From: Bacteriovoracaceae bacterium UBA6261
Lineage (GTDB): Bacteria; Bdellovibrionota; Bacteriovoracia; Bacteriovoracales; Bacteriovoracaceae
Assembly: GCA_002440825.1 (NCBI GenBank)
Contig: DJVH01000108.1
Span: 1 to 34,065, forward strand
Reading direction: 5' to 3'
DNA length: 34,065 nucleotides
Shown: piece by piece, positions 7,183 to 16,216 of the stretch
Position numbering within the stretch: position 1 is the first letter of the stretch
How the letters are laid out: each line of letters opens with the position of its first letter
Notes under the pieces: model-generated
Seen by the model: the letters and a program-made list of their open reading frames with translations, nothing else
Told to the model about the DNA's origin: nothing
Database searches by the model: none
Position numbers and translations under genes: made by a program

Positions 7183-8992
7183 CTTTCTCCCTTTTTGAAA
7201 CAATGACATTTCCCATGGCAACATAACGAAGATTGGTTCGCGAAAACATGATCATTGCTTCAACCGGAGAAGCGACGATCGGAAAACCCTGCTCATTAAA
7301 AGATGTATTGATAAGAACTTCATGCCCTGTTTTTTGCCCGATTTTCTTCAGCAGATTAAAAAAAGTTTCATTATCAGATTCACTGACGACTTGCGCCCGC
7401 GTGGTATGATCAATATGAAGCCCGGCCCTTAGATGTTTGACGTAGTCTGGTTTTACTTTAAAAGAAGCCTGCATCAGTTTGTTCAAATTCCCATCGTATC
7501 TGGTTTCCAGGCATAAATCGGCATAGTCTTCAGTCATGGCACAAGCATAAGGTCTAAAGCCCGCTCTTTGTTTAATCATCTTGCTCATATGCTGAGCGAG
7601 TTCAATATTATCGGCCCGGCAAAGAATGGAACGATTTCCAAGAGCTCTTGGTCCATTTTCAAACCGGCCGTTTAAAAAACCAACAACCTGATTATTGGCA
7701 ATGAGATCAGCAACAGCATTAAGGAATTCTTCCTGAGTGGAATAACTTGTTACCTCGATCTGATCTTTACGTAATTTTTTAGTATTGATTTTAGAAAAGC
7801 GATACCACTCGGATGGATCGAGATTTTTTATCAATTCAAGATAACTTTCCACTTCATACTTTTGACCTAAATAAGGTGAAATTTGCTCTCCCTTTTTACA
7901 ATCATGCATAAGCATTCCGGCCAGAGCAGCCCCCATGGCCCCTCCTCCATCACCCGGATCCGCCGGAATATAAACTTTCTTAAAAATGTTCTCTTCAAGA
8001 ATTCTGGAATTGGCAACACAGTTCAGGGCCACGCCGCCAGCGTAACATAAATTTTCTGATCCGGTCATGCGCTTGGCTTTTTTCATAATGACCAAAATGG
8101 ATTCTTCTAAAACCTGCTGCAAGCTGCAAGCGATGTCCGCATAATACTGTTCAGATTCGCTGACTGTTAAACAGTCGTCGTTCATGCAATCAAAAGTATA
8201 TTTTTCCTTTACCCCTCGAGCTGTTTTGAAAACACTAAAAAATTTCTCGTTGAAAGGTAGTTTGTCATCGGTTGTAAAATCGAAGTAAGACAAATCGATT
8301 TGCACATCTTCATTGATCACTTGAATGATTTTTCTCATTTGATCTACATAAAGTGGCTTTCCAAAAGCAGCAAGCGCCATTGTGCTGCATTCACCATCAT
8401 TCACCTTAAAGCCCAGGTAAGCGGTAAAAGCGGAATAAACTAATCCCAAAGAATTGGGAAAAGGGAAAAGCTCTACGGGCTCAATTTCAAATCCGCTGGC
8501 TGTTTTCTTTCCGTGAAAAATACAGCTGGCAGTCCACTCTCCAACGGCATCAATTGTAACGACCGCAGCTTCATCAAACCCACTTGTCAAAAATGCGTGA
8601 GCGCTATGACTCAAGTGGTGTGGAACGAATTTAATTTTTTTGGAGTCTATTCCTAAATGCTTGGCGATTTCATACTTTAACCAGAACGTTGAAGTAGATG
8701 CCTCTGTGGCAGACTTAATAAAGGTAAATAAGGATTTGGGAAAATTCTTGAATGCAGAACTTAGCGTGCGAGAAAGCTTCACATGAGGATCTTCATGATA
8801 AACAACCAGATCTATTTCATGTTTTTTTATCCCTGCCTTGGCCAGGCAAAAACTAATACTTTTCTCCGGAAAGCTTGGATCGTGCTTCTGCAATGTAAAT
8901 CTTTCTTCTGCGCTTGAAGCAACGACTTTTCCATCGACAATGATCGCTGCAGATGAATCATGGTAATTGGAAGATATGCCCAAAATATTCAT
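7175..8992 (-). CDS. NodU/CmcH/TobZ-family carbamoyltransferase
   Basis: 605 aa, the usual length. MNILGISSNYHDSSAA at the N-terminus is the family's G-x-HD-(A/S)-SAA motif, and HHLSH at 125-129 is the metal-binding signature of the Kae1-like domain. GGVALNC and the PADPGDGGGAMGAA segment in the middle are also typical. The C-terminal part (RPYACAMTEDYA, then LINTSFNEQG and SPVEAM) is the second family domain. The enzyme transfers a carbamoyl group from carbamoyl phosphate through carbamoyl-AMP to a hydroxyl of a sugar or natural product, in the cytoplasm. Neighbours (SGNH-like, diiron protein, DUF5989) and nearby glycosyltransferases point to a carbamoylated glycan or glycopeptide. The start overlaps the upstream stop by 4 nt. 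Confidence 0.95.
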   Translation of the reverse strand: MNILGISSNYHDSSAAIIVDGKVVASSAEERFTLQKHDPSFPEKSISFCLAKAGIKKHEIDLVVYHEDPHVKLSRTLSSAFKNFPKSLFTFIKSATEASTSTFWLKYEIAKHLGIDSKKIKFVPHHLSHSAHAFLTSGFDEAAVVTIDAVGEWTASCIFHGKKTASGFEIEPVELFPFPNSLGLVYSAFTAYLGFKVNDGECSTMALAAFGKPLYVDQMRKIIQVINEDVQIDLSYFDFTTDDKLPFNEKFFSVFKTARGVKEKYTFDCMNDDCLTVSESEQYYADIACSLQQVLEESILVIMKKAKRMTGSENLCYAGGVALNCVANSRILEENIFKKVYIPADPGDGGGAMGAALAGMLMHDCKKGEQISPYLGQKYEVESYLELIKNLDPSEWYRFSKINTKKLRKDQIEVTSYSTQEEFLNAVADLIANNQVVGFLNGRFENGPRALGNRSILCRADNIELAQHMSKMIKQRAGFRPYACAMTEDYADLCLETRYDGNLNKLMQASFKVKPDYVKHLRAGLHIDHTTRAQVVSESDNETFFNLLKKIGQKTGHEVLINTSFNEQGFPIVASPVEAMIMFSRTNLRYVAMGNVIVSKREKDV

Positions 8993-9714
8993 ATTTTGTT
9001 TTTCGCCTCTGCGATCTGGTCCTGCATAAATTGAAGGTGCTCTCGCTTATTCCATCTAAACTGTTTTCTTGCTGTTTGAAAAACGAACGGTCCAATGAGA
9101 AAGTAAAGAACAGCCATGTAGAAATTAAAGACTACCTGTCCGATATTTTTCATGGCGATGGTGTACATCTTGTATTGTCGACGGATCTTAGAATAGATCT
9201 CCAACTGCCTGGCTTTTCTGGTGTTTCCATCGCAAAGATCAACCAAGATTTTATCAGTTCCAACGGTGTGACGGGTTTCATCCATGGCCACACGTAAAAA
9301 AATTTTCCGCAGCAGTTGATCATCAGAGGCGTGAGCATAGAGCTCAAAGTCTTCATTGACGTCGCTTTCCCCGGTGTGCACATAGGCGTAAAATTTCAGG
9401 AAATCTTCCATCGTAGTCGTATCTGTAATCACATTTTCTCTCGAAGGGATGCTCAAGTTCAAGTGCTTGTCCGAATAGGACATGGCCAGGCTTTCAAAGA
9501 GGTCAGCATGGTTGAATTCTTCCAGCACATGCTGAAAAAGATCAGCCTGAATTTTCGGATCTTTTGTGAAGCGAATGCATTCCAGAAGCTGAACCGCGCT
9601 GTCTTTTTCAATCATAGAAAAACGCGTGATCGCATTGATTTTCCGCTGCGGAAAAAGCTTCCAGATAAGCGGGGTAATGAACTTAATAAAGAAATGTGTA
9701 GGCTTTAATTTCAT
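8989..9714 (-). CDS. Ferritin-like diiron protein
   Basis: 241 aa, helical. Two E-x2-H motifs are present: E66-FN-H69 in LEEFNHA and E146-TR-H149 in DETRHTVG. Glu45 in LLECIRF and an acidic helix around 115-124 (GESDVNEDFE) could supply the remaining iron ligands of a four-helix ferritin-like site. A hydrophobic segment near 190-215 and a basic tail could attach it to the membrane. Diiron proteins of this kind oxidise or hydroxylate small molecules or lipids; the substrate cannot be told. It overlaps both neighbours by 4 nt, so it is tightly coupled to the carbamoyltransferase and the SGNH-like protein and probably modifies the same product. Confidence 0.72.
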   Translation of the reverse strand: MKLKPTHFFIKFITPLIWKLFPQRKINAITRFSMIEKDSAVQLLECIRFTKDPKIQADLFQHVLEEFNHADLFESLAMSYSDKHLNLSIPSRENVITDTTTMEDFLKFYAYVHTGESDVNEDFELYAHASDDQLLRKIFLRVAMDETRHTVGTDKILVDLCDGNTRKARQLEIYSKIRRQYKMYTIAMKNIGQVVFNFYMAVLYFLIGPFVFQTARKQFRWNKREHLQFMQDQIAEAKNKI

Positions 9715-10784
9715 TTTTTATTTTCAACTCTGGCCAATTCCAACGAAAGCGCATTGCCAAATTTTTTGAGACCATTTTTATTAAAATAGATAGTGTCAGA
9801 TTGATAATCGTCTTTTGTAAAAACACTATCGAGATAAAGGACATTAAAGGGCTGCTTTTGCCACGAACGTCTTACTTCATCGTTCTTGACTATAAGTTCT
9901 GGCGAAAAATGGCTAAACACCAGATCTATCGTTTCAACATCATAGATTTTTTCAGGATAAAGATTCTGAACATCAAGCTTATCGACAAGAACATAAAACT
10001 TAGCATGATACTCATTTGCTGTGTTTTGCATTTGAGTCATCATTTTGTAAGTTGGCTGCAAGAGTGCTTCGGTCATTTGCTCACGACCTTGAATTTGAAT
10101 AAGCTCTTCGCCTTTTTGCAAATAGCGCATATTTTCCAAAACGGTTTTGAACAAATTCGTTAACGCCTCAGATTTTTCAACCGTCAAATACAACCATCGA
10201 GGTAGCATGTTATCCAGCGTTTTTAACCTTCGATAAAAAGCGCCCTGCCTTTCAAGGTAACCAAATTGAACAGCATCTTTAAAAACCTTATAACCAGAGG
10301 CAGTGTAGGCGACAACAATATCGGGATTCGTTTTGTGTAAATAATGTCTCAACATTAAAGCATGTTGAGCCGTAGTAAATCCTTCCACCGAAGCATTGAT
10401 AAATTCAACTTGAGGATTTAGATTTTTTTGAAGCTCGCCTTGAAATTGCCGTTGAACAAAATTATTTTCGTCTACCCCAAGACCTACAGTCGTAGATCCC
10501 CCCAGAAAAAGGACGCGAATTTTTTTAGGATTTTTTTCAGTTATATCTGATGAGGGAAGACCCAGATTATTAAATCTCAACTTGATCGTTTTGCCAGCAA
10601 TTGTTCTGGCTCCGGTACATAAAGGTTCCATAACGGGAAAGCCAAGTCTGCCATTGAAAGTTCTGCATTCGCGGTTATGCTGATTGAGAGTAAGAATTTT
10701 TTGAGAACGTTGAAAAATAAAAACAAGCGCAATACCAATCCAAAGCAGGCAAATCGTGCAGATTGCGATCATTGTTTTTTTCAT
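9711..10784 (-). CDS. SGNH/GDSL-hydrolase-like membrane-anchored protein
   Basis: 357 aa. Residues 4-24 form a membrane anchor, so the domain is periplasmic. VLFLGGSTTVGLGV at 91-104 is block I of the SGNH fold, with Ser97 as the candidate nucleophile; NASVEGFTTAQ and NPDIVVAYTASGY follow as blocks II and III. The last block, normally D-x2-H, reads SDTIYFNKNG at about 329-338, so Asp is present but the catalytic His position is Tyr. It could therefore be weakly active or act as an acyl/glycan-binding protein. SGNH proteins often occur beside NodU-type carbamoyltransferases in polysaccharide loci. No strong Shine-Dalgarno; 19 bp after the HemW-like gene. Confidence 0.75.
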   Translation of the reverse strand: MKKTMIAICTICLLWIGIALVFIFQRSQKILTLNQHNRECRTFNGRLGFPVMEPLCTGARTIAGKTIKLRFNNLGLPSSDITEKNPKKIRVLFLGGSTTVGLGVDENNFVQRQFQGELQKNLNPQVEFINASVEGFTTAQHALMLRHYLHKTNPDIVVAYTASGYKVFKDAVQFGYLERQGAFYRRLKTLDNMLPRWLYLTVEKSEALTNLFKTVLENMRYLQKGEELIQIQGREQMTEALLQPTYKMMTQMQNTANEYHAKFYVLVDKLDVQNLYPEKIYDVETIDLVFSHFSPELIVKNDEVRRSWQKQPFNVLYLDSVFTKDDYQSDTIYFNKNGLKKFGNALSLELARVENKK

Positions 10785-10803
10785 GAATAAATTTTATTAC
10801 AGC

Positions 10804-11919
10804 TCAAAGCAGTTTCAAAGAGAATAAATCGCCCATGAGCGAGTCAATTAAAAGATAGCCTTGGGAAGTGAGATAGATCATCTCGCCAGAGCGAGTAATG
10901 TAACCTTTGTCCGACCATTTCTCTGCGAGCTCACTTATGGCGTCCGGAAAATCTTTGAGATTGAGACCGACATCTGAGCGCAAGGCCATGTAAGCTCGTT
11001 CAAGTTTAAACTCGTTATCAGTCAAATGCTCCAGAGTCATTTCAGGTTTTAAAGTCGCCCATTTATAGCGGACTTTCGCTTCACTTAAAAAACCTGTAGC
11101 CGACGGTCCCAGAGCAGCAACAGAATGGCTTTTCCAATAATTCAAATTGTGCTGTGAACGTCTGCCAGTTTTGGCGAAGTTGGAAACTTCATAATGCTTG
11201 TAGCCCTGATCTTTTAGAAAGGTTGCAACTTCCAAAAATTCTTTTTCAATCCATTCTTCCGAAGGAAGATTTTTAAAGAATTTGTAATTTTCTTTTACTG
11301 TTAAAATATAAACGCTGAAATGGTCAGGTTCAAATTGCAGCGCTTGTTTCAATTCTCCGATGATGTCCCGATTAAATTTTTCTGATGAAGGAAGACCAAG
11401 CATGAAATCCATCGAGAAGTTCAGATCATTTTTATGAAAATAGTCGAGCGTCTCAAAAACATCATCAATGGTGTGAACACGATCAAGGAACTCAATCATA
11501 TTTTTATCCAGAGATTGAACGCCAAGAGAAAATCTGTTCGCTCCGATGCTTCGCCAGGACGACATGCCTTCTTCGGTCCATCCGCCTGGGTTAACTTCAA
11601 TGGTGAACTCGCAATTGTCTGCCAACTTCAATTGATGCTTTTCGAAATATTGTTTTAAAAAAGTACTCCCAGCACTTCCCCAGAGCGAAGGTGTTCCTCC
11701 GCCGATGTAAACAGTCGTCAAAGGAGCCCATGAATAGCCGTGCGTTTCCATCAGGTTCTGATGAACTTCAAAGGACTGCTCCAGATAGGAATGAAACTGA
11801 TGAACGTCTGTTTCAATATTGTCGGGAATTTTTTTATAGAAATCGCAATAGTTACACAAGTGACGACAATAGGGAAAATGAATGTAAAGCGAATCTATTA
11901 TTTTTGGTAAATTAGGCAT
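10804..11919 (-). CDS. hemW: HemW-like radical SAM protein (annotated as coproporphyrinogen III oxidase-like)
   Basis: 371 aa from ATG 11919; the frame extends to 11970 but conservation begins at DSLYIHFPYC. C18-x3-C22-x2-C25 (CRHLCNYC) followed by DF is the HemW iron-sulfur motif. TTVYIGGGTPSLW, NPGG, ANRFSLGVQSLD and MDFMLGLP are all classic HemN/HemW blocks, and HNLNYW appears later. HemW proteins bind haem and act as haem chaperones rather than true oxidases. The gene probably is housekeeping, although it heads a minus-strand run that ends in the carbamoyltransferase operon. No Shine-Dalgarno precedes the ATG; -10-like TATAAT/TATAGT sequences lie about 13-18 nt upstream, so a very short leader is likely. 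Confidence 0.9.
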   Translation of the reverse strand: MPNLPKIIDSLYIHFPYCRHLCNYCDFYKKIPDNIETDVHQFHSYLEQSFEVHQNLMETHGYSWAPLTTVYIGGGTPSLWGSAGSTFLKQYFEKHQLKLADNCEFTIEVNPGGWTEEGMSSWRSIGANRFSLGVQSLDKNMIEFLDRVHTIDDVFETLDYFHKNDLNFSMDFMLGLPSSEKFNRDIIGELKQALQFEPDHFSVYILTVKENYKFFKNLPSEEWIEKEFLEVATFLKDQGYKHYEVSNFAKTGRRSQHNLNYWKSHSVAALGPSATGFLSEAKVRYKWATLKPEMTLEHLTDNEFKLERAYMALRSDVGLNLKDFPDAISELAEKWSDKGYITRSGEMIYLTSQGYLLIDSLMGDLFSLKLL

Positions 11920-11937
11920 AATTTTCAAAACAACTAT

Positions 11938-11945
11938 ATTATAAT
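11938..11945. promoter_or_regulatory. Overlapping divergent -10-like elements
   Basis: The 8-bp palindrome ATTATAAT in the divergent gap contains TATAAT on the plus strand (11940-11945) and on the minus strand (11943-11938). It sits 53 nt before the M16 peptidase start and about 18 nt before the hemW start. No convincing -35 is seen at 17 bp on either side, so this is a suggestion only. If both are used, the two promoters could not be occupied at once. Confidence 0.35.
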
Positions 11946-11998
11946 TGAAAGGCTTACACGTGATTAACAATGAGTTTATCTCTAAGGAATATTATCTT

Positions 11999-14563
11999 AT
12001 GAAGTACGAGCTGACTAAATTAAAAAATGACCTCAACGTTCTTTTCGTTCATTCACCTGGTTCAACTGCGGCAACTGTGCAAATCTGGTTCAGAGCTGGG
12101 AGTGCACTTGAGCAAACTGATAACGAGGGAATTGCTCACTTTCTGGAACATATGTTTTTCAAAGGGACTCAAACTCGTCCGGGAGCAAAGATTGCCCATG
12201 AAGTGGAAACGTTCGGTGGAGAGATCAACGCATTCACGTCTTTTGATTACACTTGCTATTACATCAATACACCAAACAATCATGTAAACAATTCAGTCGA
12301 AATTTTGCTGGATATGGTTTCAAATCCTGAATTCAAGCAGGAAGACCTGTTGCCGGAAAGAGATGTTGTTTTTGAAGAATATAGAAGATCTATCGATAGC
12401 CCAAGCCAGTTCGCTTTCAGCAAGCTGCAAAAATCGGCTTTCGAAGGATCTTATGCTCATCCAATCCTTGGAAGAGAAGACACCATTAAAAATTTTTCGC
12501 GCGAGCAATTGCATTTTTTCCGCAATTCTTTTTATAACCTTTCAAACTCTATGCTCATTGTCGCAGGCGACATGACACACAAAGAAGAATTGACCAAGAC
12601 CATTGAGAAATATAAATTGCCTGTCGGCCCTGAAAGTAAATTTCCAAAGTTCTATTTAAAAAATAAACCTACTGTCGATCTGCACCCGAAAGCTGTAGGA
12701 ATGGCAACGCTCACTATGGTAGTTGAAGCGCCAACTTATAACTCTCATGAAGCTGCCGGGGAAGACCTTGCCATGAATTGTCTAGGTTTTGGTGAATCAT
12801 CACGACTCTATAATTCCCTTGTTCTTCATAAAACTCTGGCGAACGTCGCCTCTGCTTCGACTATGTTTATGTCCGATGGTGGAGCGCATTTCATCAGACT
12901 TGTTTTCCCTCACAAAAATCTCAATGAGGTTCTGGAGAGATTTGAAGAAACAATTACTAATACATTAAACAGCGGTTTAAGCCTTGCTGAAGTACAAAAA
13001 ATTAAAAACCAATACCTTTCTTCTAAAATTTTCGAAATGGAATCGATTGAATCGTACGCCTTCTCTATGGGGCATAGTTTCGCTCAAAGCGGCGATATCA
13101 AGTGCGAAGAAGAATTCATTGAAAGAATTAAAACAACAACACCCGGTATTGTTAATAAAGCCTTGAAAAATATTTTTGCCAAAAATGCTCATCTGAGCCT
13201 CCAACTTCCCAATGAAGCTGATCAGGCAAAAGCGAAAAAAGAACTTCAAAAGTTTCAGCAGAAACTGGACGGAATTAAAAAGAAACTTCAGATTGAAAAA
13301 TCTAAGTCTCAATACAAGATTAAAACTTCTAAACACGACCCTCAGGTCCAGCTCATTGATTTGAAGCCAGGTGTTCAGTTGATTTACCGCCAAAACACAA
13401 TGACGCCGACGTTCGTTCTCCAGGCTTATTTACGTGGTGGCTTAACAGAAGAAACTCCTGCCACAAGCGGTATTTATCATCTGCTCAGCTCACTCATGAC
13501 AAAAGGCTACAAGGGATTGTCCTATGAAAAAATCAAATTAAGCCTTGAGGAAACTTCATCCAGCTTGAGCGGATTTTCCGGCAAGAATGCTTATGGGCTG
13601 TTGATGCATGGATTGAGCGATAATCTTCAAGATTTGTTCCCACATTTCATGGGAGCTTTAATTCATCCCGACCTTCCTCAGAAATACCTCCGCCATGAAA
13701 AGCAACTGGCGAATCGGGCCCTGACCAATCAAAAAGAAGATCCGGTTAAGCAATGTTTCAAACAAGCTCAACAATTGTTTTTCAATAAACATCCTTATGC
13801 ACTGAATCCTATTGGAACGAAAGAAACCCTGAACAAACACACCACGCAGTCACTAAAAAAACTGCACAATAAAAACTTAAAGACTAAAAGTATCCTATTC
13901 ACTTACTGCGGTGATGCGACTCTGGAAGATGTGCTTGAAACCTTTCATCCGCTTCTTGAAAATCTCACTCCGAGAAAAACAGAAAAAGTTAAGTACAAAG
14001 CTTATAAGCCGATTGTGGGCGTGGAAAAATTTATTGAATTTAACAGAGAGCAAACTCAAATTTTTTACGGTATTCCGTGCGGAAAATCTTCAGCCTCTGA
14101 AAATATTTATTTAAAAATGCTCTCGACTCACCTTTCCGGTCAGTCCTCAGAGTTGTTCGTCGATGTTCGTGACAGAAAAGGTCTATGCTACTCAGCTCAA
14201 CCAGTTCACTTTGCCGCCCTCGAAGGTGGATATTTTGGCATTTACATGGCTTCCGGTCATGACAAAGTTCCGGCCGCGACTGCTGCCATCAGAGATCTTA
14301 TTGGGAGAATTCGCGATAACGGTCTGACTGAAGAGGATTTTAATCGTATCAAATTGATGATCGAAGGCCAAAATCTGATCAATGTTCAAACGAATGAAGA
14401 TTTTGCTTCAGTTTATTCTGTTCCGGTTCTCCAGTCGCAAGGGATGGATTACTATCATGAGAATAACGAGGAAATTCAGAATCTCACTTACGAGGCATTC
14501 CAGAGCAATATCAAAAAAATATTGTCACAAAAATGGAACACTATTATCGTCGGACGCCCATAA
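11999..14563 (+). CDS. M16-family zinc peptidase with two fused modules
   Basis: 854 aa from ATG 11999, which has AAGGAA 9 nt upstream; the frame reaches back to a TTG at 11945 but that stretch is not conserved-looking. H47-FL-E50-H51 is the inverted zinc motif of M16 peptidases, with Glu127 in VVFEEYRR the expected third ligand 76 residues on. A second M16 module begins near residue 440 (DLKPGVQLIYRQN). There the zinc motif position reads GIYHLLSSL, so it is catalytically dead. The fused active-plus-inactive layout resembles pitrilysin/PqqF types. No signal peptide, so cytoplasmic peptide degradation or processing is expected. M16 proteins cut leader peptides in some RiPP pathways, but housekeeping use is equally likely. 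Confidence 0.9.
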   Translation: MKYELTKLKNDLNVLFVHSPGSTAATVQIWFRAGSALEQTDNEGIAHFLEHMFFKGTQTRPGAKIAHEVETFGGEINAFTSFDYTCYYINTPNNHVNNSVEILLDMVSNPEFKQEDLLPERDVVFEEYRRSIDSPSQFAFSKLQKSAFEGSYAHPILGREDTIKNFSREQLHFFRNSFYNLSNSMLIVAGDMTHKEELTKTIEKYKLPVGPESKFPKFYLKNKPTVDLHPKAVGMATLTMVVEAPTYNSHEAAGEDLAMNCLGFGESSRLYNSLVLHKTLANVASASTMFMSDGGAHFIRLVFPHKNLNEVLERFEETITNTLNSGLSLAEVQKIKNQYLSSKIFEMESIESYAFSMGHSFAQSGDIKCEEEFIERIKTTTPGIVNKALKNIFAKNAHLSLQLPNEADQAKAKKELQKFQQKLDGIKKKLQIEKSKSQYKIKTSKHDPQVQLIDLKPGVQLIYRQNTMTPTFVLQAYLRGGLTEETPATSGIYHLLSSLMTKGYKGLSYEKIKLSLEETSSSLSGFSGKNAYGLLMHGLSDNLQDLFPHFMGALIHPDLPQKYLRHEKQLANRALTNQKEDPVKQCFKQAQQLFFNKHPYALNPIGTKETLNKHTTQSLKKLHNKNLKTKSILFTYCGDATLEDVLETFHPLLENLTPRKTEKVKYKAYKPIVGVEKFIEFNREQTQIFYGIPCGKSSASENIYLKMLSTHLSGQSSELFVDVRDRKGLCYSAQPVHFAALEGGYFGIYMASGHDKVPAATAAIRDLIGRIRDNGLTEEDFNRIKLMIEGQNLINVQTNEDFASVYSVPVLQSQGMDYYHENNEEIQNLTYEAFQSNIKKILSQKWNTIIVGRP

Positions 14564-14614
14564 GCCGCGACTTAGCCGTTTTGTTGTAATTTAGGCAAGC
14601 CTGGGTATAGAATT

Positions 14615-16216
14615 ATGCCTATGTATTGCTTTGATTTAAACGCTCCATTCAATCTACGCATTGATGAAATTCAGTCGAAAGAGTTCGTTTATTTCAAATT
14701 ACCTGAAACGTCTGAAAGCGGTCTGGAAAACTCCATTGAACAGATGGCCGAAGCTCTCACGAAGCAAAGCTCAAAAGTGTTCCTTGCTTCTTCCAACTAC
14801 TCGTCAGCCTTTGTAAAATCTTTGATTAACAAGTACGATTTTAAGTGGGCGGGACTCGCTCTTTCTTCTGCTGAGGAGCTTAACGGGTATTCAGAAAAAT
14901 GGATTCCGCAAATTTCCATGAACTCAACAGCCGAAAAAATAGCGGAGACAACATTAACTCTTTTTCAAAAATTTTCTCTCCCTTTTGTTTTTTTTGACGT
15001 TGAAGGGGCTCCGGATAAAGCCAGAATTGATCTGGTAAAAAAAGTTTTTTCCATTCTTCGAAAAAACAACTTCAGACAAAAGATTTATTTTTCTTTCAAT
15101 AATCCCTATCTGGAAGAATGGAATCTGAAATCACAAAATATTTTTTCTGGTTTGACGACCGTACACCTGGATCTTTCCAACAAATGCACACATTCCTGTG
15201 TTTTCTGCGGTATCTGGGGGCCTGATTTTATAGAAGAAATGAAATCTCAATCCAACGGTCAGCTGACAGAACAATACAAGTCTTTCATCAACAGACAGAT
15301 GCCCTTTGATAAAACCGAAGAAATTCTCAACTCCATTCCTGAAACAGTACAAAAAGTTCAGTTTGGTGGAGCGGGCGATCCTCTGACCCATCCACAATGG
15401 TATTCCATTATTAAAAACTGGAGAGAGCGAGGCCTAATTGTCGAAGTTCTTACAAACTTCGAATACCCTTCATTTGAAGAAATCGAAGCCTTGCACTCCC
15501 TGTCTCGCGGTAGAAAAAATTTCAGCTTCCTTATTAATGTTTCGGCTGCCACTGCAGAAGTTTACAAGACGATCAGACCCCGTCAATCAGAAGAGACTTT
15601 CAAAAAAGTTTTAGCTAATATTCAACACGCACACAAGCTGAGAGTCAGAGACGGTTATGGCCTGGCCTTGACGATCGTCAATATTATCAATTCTCAAAAT
15701 TATAAAGAAGCTGTTGCCATGGTTGAACTGGCGCACGCTCTAGGTGTGGGACTTTGGCTTAAGCCAGTTGAACTGCATTCCGACATTCACCACAAATACG
15801 CTATCCCATCTGCTGATATTGACCATTATAGAGATATTTTAAAAGCCGCTGCTAAACGAGCCGTTGAGCTTAATGTGGAGCTCGCCCTTGAAGACATGCT
15901 CAATGAGCACATTCAGGGCGACGAAGATTTATATAAAAAGATTTCATGTTCTGTTGGTTATACTTATGCGCGATTTGAAGTTGATGGAACTTTGAGACCT
16001 TGCTGCATTTCTCCTCAGTCAATGGGCAATGTTTTTCAAACCAGCTTAGGCAATGTCTGGAACTCTTCAGAGTACGAGGAATGGCGAAAGAAATTTCTGC
16101 AAATTAACGAAACTCATTTTCACTTAAAAGATGAAAGCTATAACTTTTGCAAAATGTGTCCGCACATTCCCTTAAACCGTCATGCTGACAAATTGCTGAA
16201 CAAGGTAAGAAGCTGA
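14615..16216 (+). CDS. Radical SAM protein with SPASM domain and extra N-terminal domain
   Basis: 533 aa. Residues 1-175 form an unassigned alpha/beta domain. The radical SAM core starts at about 181 (TTVHLDLSNKC), with C191-x3-C195-x2-C198 for the catalytic 4Fe-4S cluster and FGGAGDPLTHP as the GGEP-like motif. The C-terminal SPASM-like region has C445, C463/C464, C512 and C515 (ISCSVG, RPCC, FCKMC), enough for an auxiliary cluster. SPASM enzymes mostly modify ribosomal peptides or proteins, or sugars in antibiotic pathways. The twitch radical SAM gene follows with 1-nt overlap. ATG 14615 or 14621 is the start; TATAGA lies at 14606-14611 and no Shine-Dalgarno is seen. Confidence 0.9.
   Translation: MPMYCFDLNAPFNLRIDEIQSKEFVYFKLPETSESGLENSIEQMAEALTKQSSKVFLASSNYSSAFVKSLINKYDFKWAGLALSSAEELNGYSEKWIPQISMNSTAEKIAETTLTLFQKFSLPFVFFDVEGAPDKARIDLVKKVFSILRKNNFRQKIYFSFNNPYLEEWNLKSQNIFSGLTTVHLDLSNKCTHSCVFCGIWGPDFIEEMKSQSNGQLTEQYKSFINRQMPFDKTEEILNSIPETVQKVQFGGAGDPLTHPQWYSIIKNWRERGLIVEVLTNFEYPSFEEIEALHSLSRGRKNFSFLINVSAATAEVYKTIRPRQSEETFKKVLANIQHAHKLRVRDGYGLALTIVNIINSQNYKEAVAMVELAHALGVGLWLKPVELHSDIHHKYAIPSADIDHYRDILKAAAKRAVELNVELALEDMLNEHIQGDEDLYKKISCSVGYTYARFEVDGTLRPCCISPQSMGNVFQTSLGNVWNSSEYEEWRKKFLQINETHFHLKDESYNFCKMCPHIPLNRHADKLLNKVRS

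Noticed and set aside
12977..13393. Minus-strand 138-codon frame
   Set aside because: Antisense to the linker between the M16 modules; composition (Phe/Leu runs) is typical of the reverse of Lys/Glu-rich coding sequence.
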